Of a stretch of 64,000 nt of DNA, positions 25,494-34,367 are shown one piece after another (positions within the stretch are counted from its first letter, which is position 1; the number at the start of each line of letters is the position of its first letter). Made by a program: the position numbers and the translations under genes. Location of the stretch: NCBI RefSeq assembly GCF_042666435.1, contig NZ_JBHTDC010000001.1, forward strand, positions 1,116,001 to 1,180,000, in the 5' to 3' direction. This DNA is from Allosphingosinicella sp042666435. Lineage in GTDB: Bacteria; Pseudomonadota; Alphaproteobacteria; Sphingomonadales; Sphingomonadaceae. The notes beneath the pieces were generated by a model, which was not told the DNA's origin, ran no database searches, and saw nothing but the letters and a program-made list of their open reading frames with translations.

Positions 25494-26552
25494 ATGAGCA
25501 TGGCGCCAACTGCCGCCACGGCTCCGCGAGCGCCGGAACCCGCGCCGGCTCATGCGGCCCCGCTCCGCCCTCCCCAGAGGCGGTATCCGCCGCGTCACAC
25601 CTATGGCGCGCTCGATCTCGGCACCAACAATTGCCGATTGCTGGTCGCGCGGCCGATCGACAATGGGTTCACCGTCATCGACGCCTTTTCCAGAGTCGTT
25701 CGGCTGGGCGAGGGGCTGGCGGCGAGCGGCCGGATCAGCGACGCGGCGATGGACCGGGCGCTCTCCGCTCTGTCCGTCTGCGCCGACAAATTGCGCCGCC
25801 GGCGCGTCTCGCTGGCCCGCTCGGTCGCGACCGAGGCGTGCCGCCGCGCCGTCAACGGCCGCCATTTCGTCGAGCGCGTCCATCGCGAGACCGGCATCGC
25901 GCTCGATATCATCGCCCCCGAGGAGGAAGCGCGGCTGGCGATGCTCGGCTGCCACCGCCTGCTCGAGCCCGGCGAAGGCCCTGCCCTCATCTTCGACATA
26001 GGCGGCGGCTCCACCGAGCTCATCCTGATCGATACGGTCGATGAAGCGCCGCGCATCGTCAGCTGGTGGAGCGCGCCCTGGGGAGTCGTTTCCCTGACCG
26101 AGAGCGAGGGCCGCGACTTCGACGATGCCGAGGAGCGCCTCGCCGCTTATGGGAGAATGCGCGAACGCGTCCGCCACGCCTTCAGCCGCTTCGCCGAATT
26201 GCTGCCGGCCCGTAAGGAGAATATCCGCCTGCTCGGCACCAGCGGCACCGTCACCACCCTGGCCAGCGTCCATCTCGCGCTGCCGAGCTACGACCGCCGC
26301 GCCATAGACGGCCTCATGGTCCCCGCCGATTCGATGCGCGAGATCAGCTGGATGATGTCGCGCATGTCGCTTGCCGAGCGCGCCGAACTGCCCTGCATAG
26401 GCCATGAGCGCGCCGACCTGGTGGTGGCCGGCTGCGCGATCCTGGAGGCGATCATGGACATCTGGCCCGCGACGACGCTCGGCGTAGCGGACCGCGGCAT
26501 CCGCGAAGGCATATTGCGCTCGCTGATGGCGCGCGACGGCCACGCGATATGA
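25494..26552 (+). CDS. ppx: Ppx/GppA exopolyphosphatase-type phosphatase
   Basis: 352 residues of the ASKHA fold, hydrolysing polyphosphate and/or pppGpp. A low-complexity Ala/Pro N-terminus of ~35 residues precedes the core: YGALDLGTNNCRLLVARP (phosphate 1), SRVVRLGEGLAASGRI, SVATEACRRAVNG, ISPEEEARL-like IIAPEEEARLAMLG, and FDIGGGSTELILID (phosphate 2). It lacks the long C-terminal HD-like domain of E. coli Ppx (513 aa), as do many alphaproteobacterial versions. Start ATG 25494. Its end overlaps rlmE by 4 bp, a common alphaproteobacterial pairing. Confidence 0.92.
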   Translation: MSMAPTAATAPRAPEPAPAHAAPLRPPQRRYPPRHTYGALDLGTNNCRLLVARPIDNGFTVIDAFSRVVRLGEGLAASGRISDAAMDRALSALSVCADKLRRRRVSLARSVATEACRRAVNGRHFVERVHRETGIALDIIAPEEEARLAMLGCHRLLEPGEGPALIFDIGGGSTELILIDTVDEAPRIVSWWSAPWGVVSLTESEGRDFDDAEERLAAYGRMRERVRHAFSRFAELLPARKENIRLLGTSGTVTTLASVHLALPSYDRRAIDGLMVPADSMREISWMMSRMSLAERAELPCIGHERADLVVAGCAILEAIMDIWPATTLGVADRGIREGILRSLMARDGHAI

Positions 26553-27226
26553 CCGCCTCGGGCAAAAACGGCGGCCTGCGAACGCGGGTCAAGACCGCCA
26601 AGGGGCGCAAGATCGGCTCGACGCGCTGGCTCGAACGGCAGCTGAACGACCCCTATGTGAAGCGCGCTAGGGCGGAAGGCTACCGCTCGCGCGCCGCGTA
26701 TAAATTGATCGAGCTGGATGAACGGTTCGGATTTCTGAAAGGAGCGAAAAGGATCGTCGACCTTGGCATCGCCCCGGGCGGGTGGAGCCAGGTGGCGCGG
26801 CAGCGGCTGCCGCAATCCGCGGTGGTCGGCATCGACCTCCTCCCCACCGACCCGCTCGACGGAGTGACGATCCTCCAGATGGACTTCATGGACGAGAAGG
26901 CGCCGGACCTCCTGAAGGAGGCGCTCGGCGGCCCCGCCGATCTTGTCCTGTCCGACATGGCGGCGAACACGGTCGGCCACCCGCAGACCGACCATCTGCG
27001 CACGATGGCGCTGGTCGAGGCGGGCTTGCTCTTCGCCACCGAGATACTGCGCCCCGGCGGCGCCTTCGTCGCCAAGGTTCTGGCGGGCGGCGCCGATTCG
27101 GCTTTGGTGGCCGAGCTCAAGCGCAACTTCATGTCGGTGAAGCACGCCAAGCCGCCGGCGAGCCGCAAGGGCTCCTCGGAATGGTATGTGGTGGCGCAGG
27201 GTTTCAAGGGCGGGACGGAAGGCTGA
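26549..27226 (+). CDS. rlmE: 23S rRNA 2'-O-ribose U2552 methyltransferase RlmE
   Basis: 225 residues of the RrmJ/FtsJ family, methylating U2552 in the A-loop of 23S rRNA during 50S maturation. Motifs: GSTRWLERQLNDPYVKRARA, GYRSRAAYKLIELDERF with the catalytic Lys, the SAM site VDLGIAPGGWSQVA, VVGIDLLPTDPL, DLVLSDMAANTVGH with catalytic Asp, and GGAFVAKVLAG with the second catalytic Lys. A basic N-terminal tail (about 25 residues) is typical. Start overlaps ppx (ATGA). Downstream is a paired palindrome before the convergent DsbA-like gene. Confidence 0.95.
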   Translation: MTASGKNGGLRTRVKTAKGRKIGSTRWLERQLNDPYVKRARAEGYRSRAAYKLIELDERFGFLKGAKRIVDLGIAPGGWSQVARQRLPQSAVVGIDLLPTDPLDGVTILQMDFMDEKAPDLLKEALGGPADLVLSDMAANTVGHPQTDHLRTMALVEAGLLFATEILRPGGAFVAKVLAGGADSALVAELKRNFMSVKHAKPPASRKGSSEWYVVAQGFKGGTEG

Positions 27227-27232
27227 CCTTCC

Positions 27233-27306
27233 CGTCATTCCAGCGAAAGCTGGAATCTTTCTTTCTCGAGGACGGAAGTGAGATCCCAGCTTTCGCTGGG
27301 ATGACG
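27233..27306. repeat. Paired-palindrome element, CCAGC type
   Basis: Left arm CGTCATTCCAGCGAAAGCTG and right arm CCCAGCTTTCGCTGGGATGA, separated by ~30 bp, filling the space between convergent rlmE and the DsbA-like gene. Member of the nine-copy family; plausible bidirectional terminator. Confidence 0.78.
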
Positions 27307-27331
27307 TTCGTTTTCGCCCCGCCGACGTCGT

Positions 27332-28096
27332 TTATTCCGCCGCCCGCGCCTCGGCGATCGCTTGCTTCAGAGCGTCGTAGCCGACGGCGCCCTGAAGAAC
27401 CTGGTCGCCGACGACGAAGGTCGGCGTGCCGGTGGCGTTGACGGCGCGGGCGAGCTCGTAATTCTTGTCGATCTCGGCGCGGGCTTCGGCGGCGGGGACA
27501 ATGGTGGTGACGCCGACGGCCGCCTTCGCCTCGGCGATGTTGGCGGCGGTGGGACGGCCGAGCGAGAAGAGCGTTTCGTGGAACTCGCGGAAATCGCCTT
27601 CCCTGGCGGCGGCGAGACTCGCTTCGGCGGCGACCTGGCTGTCGGGTCCGAGCACCGGAAGCTCGCGCCAGACCACCTTGAGCTTGTCGTCCTCGGCGAG
27701 CAGCCGATCGATGTCGGGGTTGCTCTGGCGGCAGAAGCCGCAGGCATAATCGAAGAATTCGACGAGCACGACGTCACCGTCCTCCGCTCCCGCCCAGGCG
27801 CCGGCGAAGGGGGTCTCGTAAGCGGCGCGGTTGCCGTCGATCGCCTGGGCGAGCTGCCGATCCTGGAGGAGCTGGACGGCTTCCGGGATGATCTCGGGAT
27901 GGGCGAGGATATAGTCGCGGACGATCCCTTCGATGCGCGCGCGATCGGGATCGGCCGCGCCGACGCCGCTCTGGCTCGCCAGCGCCACCGCGACGCCGCC
28001 GATCAACACGCCGACAAGGCCTGCCCCCAAGGTCTTTCTCCGATCGCCTGAAATGCGCTCAATCGCGCCGCGGAAGGCCCCGCCCGAGCCTGCCAC
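27332..28096 (-). CDS. DsbA-family thiol:disulfide oxidoreductase
   Basis: 254 residues. An N-terminal hydrophobic anchor (LGAGLVGVLIGGVAVAL) puts it in the periplasm or inner membrane. A DUF-like helical region follows (VRDYILAHPEIIPEAVQLLQ), then the thioredoxin fold with VLVEFFDYACGFCRQ; the active-site cysteines are 119 and 122 in C-G-F-C. The cis-Pro loop is ATGTPTFVVG. This resembles the Com1/ScsC-like DsbA group of alphaproteobacteria, likely forming or isomerising disulfides in exported proteins. It starts with GTG at 28096, sharing one base with the stop (TAG) of the upstream M48 gene, so the two are co-translated. Confidence 0.9.
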   Translation of the reverse strand: MAGSGGAFRGAIERISGDRRKTLGAGLVGVLIGGVAVALASQSGVGAADPDRARIEGIVRDYILAHPEIIPEAVQLLQDRQLAQAIDGNRAAYETPFAGAWAGAEDGDVVLVEFFDYACGFCRQSNPDIDRLLAEDDKLKVVWRELPVLGPDSQVAAEASLAAAREGDFREFHETLFSLGRPTAANIAEAKAAVGVTTIVPAAEARAEIDKNYELARAVNATGTPTFVVGDQVLQGAVGYDALKQAIAEARAAE

Positions 28097-29478
28097 TAGT
28101 CGTTCTTTTCCTTCTCCACCGCGGCGCGGGCGACCATCGCGATGTCCTGCGCGCGGATCCAGTCGGGCGTGCCGGTCGGGATGCCCTTCATCGCTTGCTC
28201 GGCGCTGGCCAGCGCCAGCTTGGACCGGCCTTCGAGATTATAGCGTTCGGCTGTGGCGAGCGAGGCCCGGGCAAGATCGCCCTCGCGGTCGTAGACGATG
28301 CCGAGCTGGTACCAGGCGAAGGGGTTGCTGTTGTCGCGCACCACCGCGGCGCGCAGCACCTTCTTGGCTTCCTCAAAATTGCTCTCATCCTCCGTCGCGA
28401 TGAGGGCGTGGCCGAAGACGGCAGCGATGAGCGGCTGGTCCGGCGCCAGGGTGACCGCCCTGCGCAACGATATCAGCGCTTCATCGGGCTTGCCCGATTC
28501 GAGCAGAATCTGGCCCTTGAGCTCCAGGAAATAAGGATCGTTCGGCTGGTCGCGCAACAGGCTGTCTATCTCGGCATTGGCCTTCTCCGGATAGGCGCTC
28601 TTGTGCCAGGCATAAGCGCGGGCGTAGCGGCCGGGAATGCTCTTGTCGGTCTCGGGATATTTGATCAAAGTCTGCCGGGGATCGAGGACATAGCCGGCGA
28701 GCTTCGCCTTGATCCGCTGGAACCGCGCCTCCAGTTCGGGATCGCTCGGTTTGTCCCAGGCCGGGTCCGCCTTGTAGATATTCTCCAGCATCGACATGCG
28801 CTCGCCGGTCAGCGGATGGGTGCGGGCGTAGGCGTCCTCCTGCGGGATAGCGAGGCGGAATTCCTGGTTCTGGAGTCTCCGGAAGAAGGCGAGCGAGCCC
28901 TTGCCGCTGATGCCCGCCTTGCTGAGGAAACTCGCGCCGGCCTGGTCGGTCGACGATTCCTGGGTGCGGCTGTAGGCGAGGAACTTGCCGATCGCCGCCT
29001 GCTGGCCCGCCGCCATGACGCCCATGCCGGCTTCGCCCGCTCCCGCCGCCATCGCCGCGGCGCCGAGCAGCAAGGACAGGATGGTGATCCCGGTCGCGAC
29101 CTTCACGCTCTCGCCGAAACGCATGATATGGCCGCCGGTGATGTGGCCGATCTCGTGCGCGACCACGCCCTGCACTTCGTTGGCGCTCTCGGCCGCGGTG
29201 ATCGTGCCCGAATAGATATAGACGATCTGTCCCCCGGCGACGAAGGCGTTGATCTCGTTGCTGTTCAACAGGACGATCTCGACATTCTCCGGGCGCAGCC
29301 CCGAGGCTTCGACCAGCGGCCGCGCCATATCCTCGAAGAAGGCCTCGGTCTCGGCGTCGCGGAGCACCGACTGGGCCATCGCCGGCTGAACAGCGACGGC
29401 GAAGCTCAGCGTCAGCAGCATGAGCCAGCGGGCAAGGAAATTTCCGCGCCCGCACAGCGCCTGTGAAGCTTCAGCCAT
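28096..29478 (-). CDS. Periplasmic M48 metalloprotease with TPR repeats (BepA-like)
   Basis: 460 residues: signal peptide (LMLLTLSFAVAVQPAMAQS), then an M48 zinc-protease domain with VVAHEIGHITGGHIM (His108, Glu109, His112) and the further ligand region SSTDQAGASFLSKAG. Last come C-terminal TPR units (AYAWHKSAYPEKANAEIDSL, YFLELKGQILLESGKPDEAL, NPFAWYQLGIVYDREGDLA). The architecture is that of BepA/YfgC, which degrades stalled outer-membrane proteins such as LptD. Partners in the same transcript are the DsbA-like oxidoreductase, which fits LptD disulfide maturation; that link is inference. Confidence 0.9.
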   Translation of the reverse strand: MAEASQALCGRGNFLARWLMLLTLSFAVAVQPAMAQSVLRDAETEAFFEDMARPLVEASGLRPENVEIVLLNSNEINAFVAGGQIVYIYSGTITAAESANEVQGVVAHEIGHITGGHIMRFGESVKVATGITILSLLLGAAAMAAGAGEAGMGVMAAGQQAAIGKFLAYSRTQESSTDQAGASFLSKAGISGKGSLAFFRRLQNQEFRLAIPQEDAYARTHPLTGERMSMLENIYKADPAWDKPSDPELEARFQRIKAKLAGYVLDPRQTLIKYPETDKSIPGRYARAYAWHKSAYPEKANAEIDSLLRDQPNDPYFLELKGQILLESGKPDEALISLRRAVTLAPDQPLIAAVFGHALIATEDESNFEEAKKVLRAAVVRDNSNPFAWYQLGIVYDREGDLARASLATAERYNLEGRSKLALASAEQAMKGIPTGTPDWIRAQDIAMVARAAVEKEKND

Positions 29479-29518
29479 GGTTCGCGCTATCCTCGTACCC
29501 GCCTGAACGCCGGATTAA

Positions 29519-29560
29519 ACCCGGGTCGAGGGCCAGCCTATCAGAGGCCCCGACCCGGGT
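29519..29560 (-). terminator. Strong hairpin after RNase E gene
   Basis: ACCCGGGTCG (29519-29528) pairs perfectly with CGACCCGGGT (29551-29560), extended inside by GGGCC/GGCCC after a one-base bulge; loop of 11 bases. It lies 15 bp past the rne stop on the minus strand, ahead of the M48 gene. A U-run is lacking, so it may equally serve as an mRNA 3' stabiliser. Confidence 0.6.
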
Positions 29561-29574
29561 ACAGGAATAGGCGC

Positions 29575-32094
29575 TCAGCCGCCGAACGTGCGCTGCCACC
29601 AGCCGCGGCGCGGCGAGCCATCCTCGTTCATGCCTTCGTCCTCGGCGCCCGGCATTGTGTCGGCGGACTGCCGTTCGAGCACCGGAGCCTCGGGCGCCGC
29701 GGACGCCTCGGGAGGCTTCTTGGCCCGGCTGCGCCGCTTCGGCGCCGGCTTGTCGGCCGTCTCTTCGCGGTCATTGGCGGCCGACGGCGCGTCGGGCTCC
29801 ACTTCCGCTGCGACGGGTTCGGGCGTTTCCGTGGCTTCCGGAGCCGCCTGCGGCTCGGCCTTCTTCCGGCGGCCGCGTCTGGGAGTGGGAGCGGGCTCCT
29901 CGGCCATTTCGGGGACCGGCTCGATCGCGGCTTCAGGCTCGCTCGCCGCAACGGCTACCGCTTCGCCCTCGGAAGGCTTGCGCGCGCGGGGACGGCGGCG
30001 CGCCTTCCTCGGCGGCTCCTCGCTTTGCTCCGCGATCTCGGGAGCGTCGGCCTGCTCCGCCGGCACGCCGGTTTCTTCGGCGAAGGTCGCTTCGTGCGCT
30101 TCGCCATCCTGCTGCGGCTGCTCGCCTTCCTCGCCGCCGCGACGGCGGCCGCCGCGGCGTCCGCGGCGACGCCGCCGCTTGCGGCCCTTGTCGCCTTCGC
30201 CGTCGTCGGAACGCTCGCGGGACGGGCGGCGCTCGCCGCGCGGCTCCTTTTTCTTCTCGCGTTCTTCCTCTTCTTCCTCTTCGATCTCGTCTTCCTCCTC
30301 CTCGATTTCATCGAGGACATCCTCCTCATCGACGGAGGGGGTGGCGGGAGCCTGGACGCGCGGACGCTCGGCCGGCGGCGGGCCGACCGATTCGACGCTC
30401 ATCTTGGCCCCCTCGAAACTCTCGTCGATCAGCACCTCGACGATCACGCCGTAACGCGCCTCGATCTCGCCAATCTCGTGCCGCTTGCGGTTGAGCACGT
30501 AGACGGCGGCCTCGCGGCCGGCGCGCAGCACGATGCGGCTGCCGCGGCCGCGCGCGGCCTCGTCCTCCAGCATCCTGAGCGCCGACAGGCCGGCCGAGGA
30601 CGCCGTCCGCATCAGACCGGAGCCCTCGCAATGCGGGCACGGCTTGGTCGAGGCTTCGAGAACGCCGGTGCGCAGCCGCTGGCGGCTCATCTCCATCAGG
30701 CCGAAGGACGAGATGCGGCCGACCTGGATGCGGGCGCGGTCGTTCTTCAGCGCCTCCTTCATTGCCTTCTCGACCTTGCGGATATGGCCGTTCGATTCCA
30801 TGTCGATGAAGTCGATGACGACGAGGCCGGCCATGTCGCGCAGCCTGAGCTGCCGCGCGATTTCGTGCGCCGCCTCGATGTTGGTGGCGTAAGCGGTCTG
30901 CTCGATATTATGCTCGCGGGTCGAGCGGCCCGAGTTGATGTCGATGGAGACGAGCGCCTCGGTCGGGTTGATGACCAGATAGCCGCCGGACTTCAGCTGG
31001 ACGAGCGGCTGGTACATGCCCGACAATTGATCCTCGACGCCGTGGCGCTGGAACAGGGGCACCGAATCCGCATAGGGCTTCACCCGCCGGACGTGGCTCG
31101 GCATCAGCAATTTCATGAACGAGCGCGCGGCCTTGTAGCCCTCGTCGCCCTCCACCGTCACTTCATCGATGTCGCGATTGTAGATGTCGCGGATGGCGCG
31201 CTTGATGAGGTCGCTGTCGCCATAGACCAGAGCCGGCGCCGACGAGTGCAGCGTCTTGTCGCGTATTTCGTCCCACAGGCGCGCGAGATAGTCGAAATCG
31301 CGCTTGATCTCGGTCTTGGTGCGGGAAAGGCCGGCGGTGCGGACGATGCAGCCCATCGTGCGCGGCAGATTGAGGTCGGCCATGATCGCCTTGAGGCGCT
31401 TCCGGTCGGCGCCGTTGGAGATCTTCCGGCTGATGCCGCCGCCGTGCGACGTGTTGGGCATCAGCACGCAATAGCGGCCGGCGAGGCTCAGATAGGTGGT
31501 GAGCGCCGCGCCCTTGTTGCCGCGCTCTTCCTTGACGACCTGGACGAGCAGCACCTGCCGGCGGCGGATGACGTCCTGGATCTTGTAGCGGCGCCTGAGA
31601 TTCTGGCGCTTGCGGCGCAGCTCGTCCGCGGCATTTTCCTCGGGCGCGCTCTCGGCCGCTTCGGGCTGGGCCGGCGCATCGTCGTCGGACGCTTCGCCTT
31701 CCTCGCCTTCGCCTTCGGCGGACTCGGCGTCGTCACGGTCATCCTCGTCGCCTCCATCCTCGTAGCGGCGGTCCTCGGCGGCGCGCAGGCGCTCTTCCTC
31801 GGCGGCGTGCTCGGCCTCCTCGCGAAGCAGCGCCTCGCGATCCTCCTTCGGGATCTGGTAATAATCGGGATGGATTTCGCTGAACGCCAGGAAGCCATGG
31901 CGATTGCCGCCATAATCGATGAACGCCGCCTGCAGCGACGGCTCGACCCGCGTGACCTTGGCTAGATAGATATTTCCCTTGAGCTGCTTGTGCTCGGCGG
32001 ATTCGAAATCAAACTCCTCGATCCGGCTTCCCTTGACCACGGCCACCCGGGTTTCTTCCTGGTGGCGCGCGTCTATCAACATGCGCATTGTCAT
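29575..32094 (-). CDS. rne: Ribonuclease E/G family endoribonuclease
   Basis: 839 residues. The N-terminal S1 domain (MRMLIDARHQEETRVAVVKG onward) is split by a ~90-residue acidic insertion (RYEDGGDEDDRDDAESAEGE ...), usual in alphaproteobacterial RNase E. The DNase I-like catalytic domain has the metal-binding Asp in ALVSIDINSGRSTRE and GLVVIDFIDMESNGH. The Zn-link cysteines are in TKPCPHCEGSG. The C-terminal ~270 residues are disordered, alternating acidic runs with Arg-rich blocks (GRKRRRRRGRRGGRRRGGEE) and Ala/Pro/Glu stretches, and end in W-W-Q-R-T-F-G-G. This is a degradosome scaffold. It processes rRNA, tRNA and decays mRNA. A long 5' region (32095-32585) may mediate autoregulation. 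Confidence 0.95.
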   Translation of the reverse strand: MTMRMLIDARHQEETRVAVVKGSRIEEFDFESAEHKQLKGNIYLAKVTRVEPSLQAAFIDYGGNRHGFLAFSEIHPDYYQIPKEDREALLREEAEHAAEEERLRAAEDRRYEDGGDEDDRDDAESAEGEGEEGEASDDDAPAQPEAAESAPEENAADELRRKRQNLRRRYKIQDVIRRRQVLLVQVVKEERGNKGAALTTYLSLAGRYCVLMPNTSHGGGISRKISNGADRKRLKAIMADLNLPRTMGCIVRTAGLSRTKTEIKRDFDYLARLWDEIRDKTLHSSAPALVYGDSDLIKRAIRDIYNRDIDEVTVEGDEGYKAARSFMKLLMPSHVRRVKPYADSVPLFQRHGVEDQLSGMYQPLVQLKSGGYLVINPTEALVSIDINSGRSTREHNIEQTAYATNIEAAHEIARQLRLRDMAGLVVIDFIDMESNGHIRKVEKAMKEALKNDRARIQVGRISSFGLMEMSRQRLRTGVLEASTKPCPHCEGSGLMRTASSAGLSALRMLEDEAARGRGSRIVLRAGREAAVYVLNRKRHEIGEIEARYGVIVEVLIDESFEGAKMSVESVGPPPAERPRVQAPATPSVDEEDVLDEIEEEEDEIEEEEEEEREKKKEPRGERRPSRERSDDGEGDKGRKRRRRRGRRGGRRRGGEEGEQPQQDGEAHEATFAEETGVPAEQADAPEIAEQSEEPPRKARRRPRARKPSEGEAVAVAASEPEAAIEPVPEMAEEPAPTPRRGRRKKAEPQAAPEATETPEPVAAEVEPDAPSAANDREETADKPAPKRRSRAKKPPEASAAPEAPVLERQSADTMPGAEDEGMNEDGSPRRGWWQRTFGG

Positions 32095-32585
32095 TCATTT
32101 CACTCCACGCGCGCGCCGCCGCCGGGGGGCCGTCGCCGAACCTGCGGCTCGACGAAATTCCCCGCCGGGCGAGGTGGTGCGCGCGTTCGAAAAAGGACGA
32201 AGGCGCGGCCGGTGCGGCGCGCGCCTCGATTGTCCGGGTTAAACAGAAAAGTGCCTCTGCCGCGTCAGGCCGTCCGGTCATCGATGCCGGCCGCGCTGTC
32301 CCCATCACGCCAATACCCGATCGGGGGCGTATCGTTCGCGGGGATAAATGCCTCATGCAGCGTCAACCTAGGTGGCCGGGCGCCAATGGCCGGCGTAACT
32401 CGCTCGGCTCGACATGCTGACGGGGATTTTTCCGTTTTCTCTCGAACCGATGCCGCCTGCTAGCACCCGGCGGCGAAACCGGCAACCGTTAAGGCGGCGG
32501 AATCAACATGCGCCGGGGCCGGTCCCGGCTCCGCGCCTTTGCTTTTTGCTGGACCAACGGGCGGCGGAAGCGGCAAGAAACGGCC
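32095..32585. other. Intergenic region, divergent promoters expected
   Basis: 491 bp between divergent rne and the amidase gene with no convincing coding frame on either strand. It must contain both promoters and, by analogy with enterobacteria, the rne 5' leader. I found no clear sigma-70 or EcfG match and no named riboswitch. GC-rich palindromic bits lie around 32108-32130 and 32365-32395. Confidence 0.5.
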
Positions 32586-33461
32586 ATGGGGCTTTTCGCC
32601 ATCATCCTCTCCGCACTGCTGAGCCTGGCGCCCGGCCTCGCTCCAGGCCCGGCGGCGGGCGGCGCGCGGCTCGAAACCGGCGGCGTCACCGTCGCTTTGG
32701 CCGAGCCCGCGAGCGACCGCGACGAAGACCTCCCCGCCATAGCCGGCTCGTCCGATCCGAACCGTCCGCTGGTCGTGATCGACCCCGGCCATGGCGGGCG
32801 CGATCCCGGCGCGGTCCATGACGGCCGCCGCGAGGAGGCGGTGACGCTCGCCATCGCCCGCGCGATCCGCGACGCGCTCGCCGCTTCCGGCCGGGTCCGC
32901 GTCGCCCTCACCCGCGACGACGACCGCTATATCGAGCTCGTCGACCGCTACGGCATCGCCCGGCGCATGGGCGCCGACCTGTTCATCTCGGTCCATGCCG
33001 ACGCCGCGCCCAACAATGACGACGCCCATGGCGCGACCATCTACACCTTGTCCGAAGTCGCCTCCGACCGCGAGGCCGCTTTGCTCGCCGCGCGCGAGAA
33101 CGAACCCGGCGGGATCGGCGGCGCCGAGCTTGGCGCCGATGCCGGCGTCAACCGCATCCTCATCGACCTCGCCCAGCGCGAGAGCATGAACATGTCGGCG
33201 GACTTCGCCCGCCTCCTGCGCCGCGAGGCGGCGGAATTCTTCCCCTTCCGCCCCGATTATCACCGCTTCGCCTCGCTGATCGTGCTCAAGGCGCCCGACA
33301 TCCCCTCGATCCTGTTCGAGAGCGGCTATCTCACCAACGCGCGGGATTCGGCCTACATCCATTCCCAGGAAGGCCAGCAGCAGATCGCCACCGGCATGCG
33401 CCGCGCCATCGAAGCCCATTTCGCGCGGCGGATCGTCGGGGAGAGGCTGGCGGCGCGCTGA
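32586..33461 (+). CDS. amiC: N-acetylmuramoyl-L-alanine amidase (Amidase_3)
   Basis: 291 residues from the ATG at 32586, which begins a signal peptide (MGLFAIILSALLSLAPGLAP). The catalytic domain shows LVVIDPGHGGRDPGAV with the first zinc His, a Glu ligand in RREEAVTLAIARAIRD, LFISVHADAAPNNDDAHGAT with the second His, and the catalytic Glu in SILFESGYLTNARD. It cleaves the amide between muramic acid and the stem peptide during cell separation. There is no AMIN domain, so it is shorter than E. coli AmiC. An upstream in-frame extension to 32508 has no signal character. It lies before mrcA, interrupted by a small acquired-looking segment. Confidence 0.9.
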   Translation: MGLFAIILSALLSLAPGLAPGPAAGGARLETGGVTVALAEPASDRDEDLPAIAGSSDPNRPLVVIDPGHGGRDPGAVHDGRREEAVTLAIARAIRDALAASGRVRVALTRDDDRYIELVDRYGIARRMGADLFISVHADAAPNNDDAHGATIYTLSEVASDREAALLAARENEPGGIGGAELGADAGVNRILIDLAQRESMNMSADFARLLRREAAEFFPFRPDYHRFASLIVLKAPDIPSILFESGYLTNARDSAYIHSQEGQQQIATGMRRAIEAHFARRIVGERLAAR

Positions 33462-33469
33462 CGGCGAGG

Positions 33470-34260
33470 CGCGGGCGCCGCCAATTGAATAGTGTCCCCG
33501 GAATTTGAGGCCAATTTGTTCGCGGCGGTGACGGTTCATGTTAGTGGTGCCCCCCGAGGTCGGTGGGATCCCCGGAGTCGGTGTGGTGTGCCCGAGTGCT
33601 CGGCGTTCGGCGCGCGGCATCCGGAAAAGTTCCATTGACCGCCCCTAACTCCACCAGTAGCCGATATCCATCGGAAAACCGGGGGAATTTATGCGATTCG
33701 TTTTTCTGTTCGCGGTTGTGGCCTTGTCATTTCCTTCGGCTTCTCAGGCCTTTTGGGACAAGGGCATTCTTGAGAGCATCAACGGCGGATATGTGAGGGG
33801 TTCAATAAAAAAAGGAAACGTTGCCAAGGTCAGCAGTACCGGTGTCCGCAACGCTCGGCCAGACGTTGCGTCCAAGCTCGCGATTTACAAGATTGCTTTG
33901 CTCGCACGAGAGGCAGGTTTCGTGCGATTTGGGGTAGTCAAGCAATGGTGTGGAACTCTCATGATGTCCGGCGTCGAACTCAATCATCAGTGCAAGGCGG
34001 AAGCACAATTGCTCCGAGCTGATGAACCTGACGAGATGGTTAAGCCGCGCGGCAACACCGCAGTTTCATTCTTCGATGCAGAGCAAGTAATCGTGGCGGT
34101 GGAATCGGATCGCTTGCGCTTGCAGCGTTACTGAGCGCTCCCACGGTAGTTCCAATAGTTCGGGAGTTACGAATCCTGGGAAATTAAGTAATCCTGGGAC
34201 GCAGTACTCAATTCCATCTCCGGGCCTGCCAACTCTCTACCCGAGCAACTTAGCGCAAAA
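33470..34260. other. Lower-GC segment, possible insertion between amidase and mrcA
   Basis: GC content drops visibly (runs such as TCAATAAAAAAAGG and GGGAAATTAAGTAATCC) against ~67% on both sides, and the only gene is an orphan. In the 5' part there are two imperfect direct repeats (CCCGAGGTCGGTGGGAT, 33558-33574, and CCCGGAGTCGGTGTGGT, 33575-33591). No integrase, inverted-repeat ends or target duplication could be identified. Confidence 0.45.
33691..34134 (+). CDS. Secreted orphan protein
   Basis: 147 residues. A clear signal peptide MRFVFLFAVVALSFPSASQA is cleaved before FWDKG. The mature part has KLAIYKIALLAREAGFVRFG, then two cysteines in KQWCGTLMMSG and HQCKAEAQLL that could form a disulfide, and a C-terminal AEQVIVAVESDRLRLQRY strand region. 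GGGGGAA stands 4 bp before the ATG. Codon use is richer in A/T third positions than its neighbours, suggesting transfer. I recognise no family. It is separated from mrcA by 233 bp without genes. Confidence 0.65.
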   Translation: MRFVFLFAVVALSFPSASQAFWDKGILESINGGYVRGSIKKGNVAKVSSTGVRNARPDVASKLAIYKIALLAREAGFVRFGVVKQWCGTLMMSGVELNHQCKAEAQLLRADEPDEMVKPRGNTAVSFFDAEQVIVAVESDRLRLQRY

Positions 34261-34367
34261 GTCGAGGGATGCGATGGGGGCGGGAGGGCTGGCCCCGCTG
34301 CATCCCGCGCGAGGTCCGGCGCAACCGGCTTCACCCCGTCCGCATCATGCTTTAGAGACCGTCGGCG

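Noticed and set aside
29588..30454. Serine-rich 288-codon frame and a 646-codon frame on the plus strand across rne
   Set aside because: They mirror the acidic and arginine-rich repeats of the RNase E tail; composition is explained by the opposite strand, and no start signals are present.
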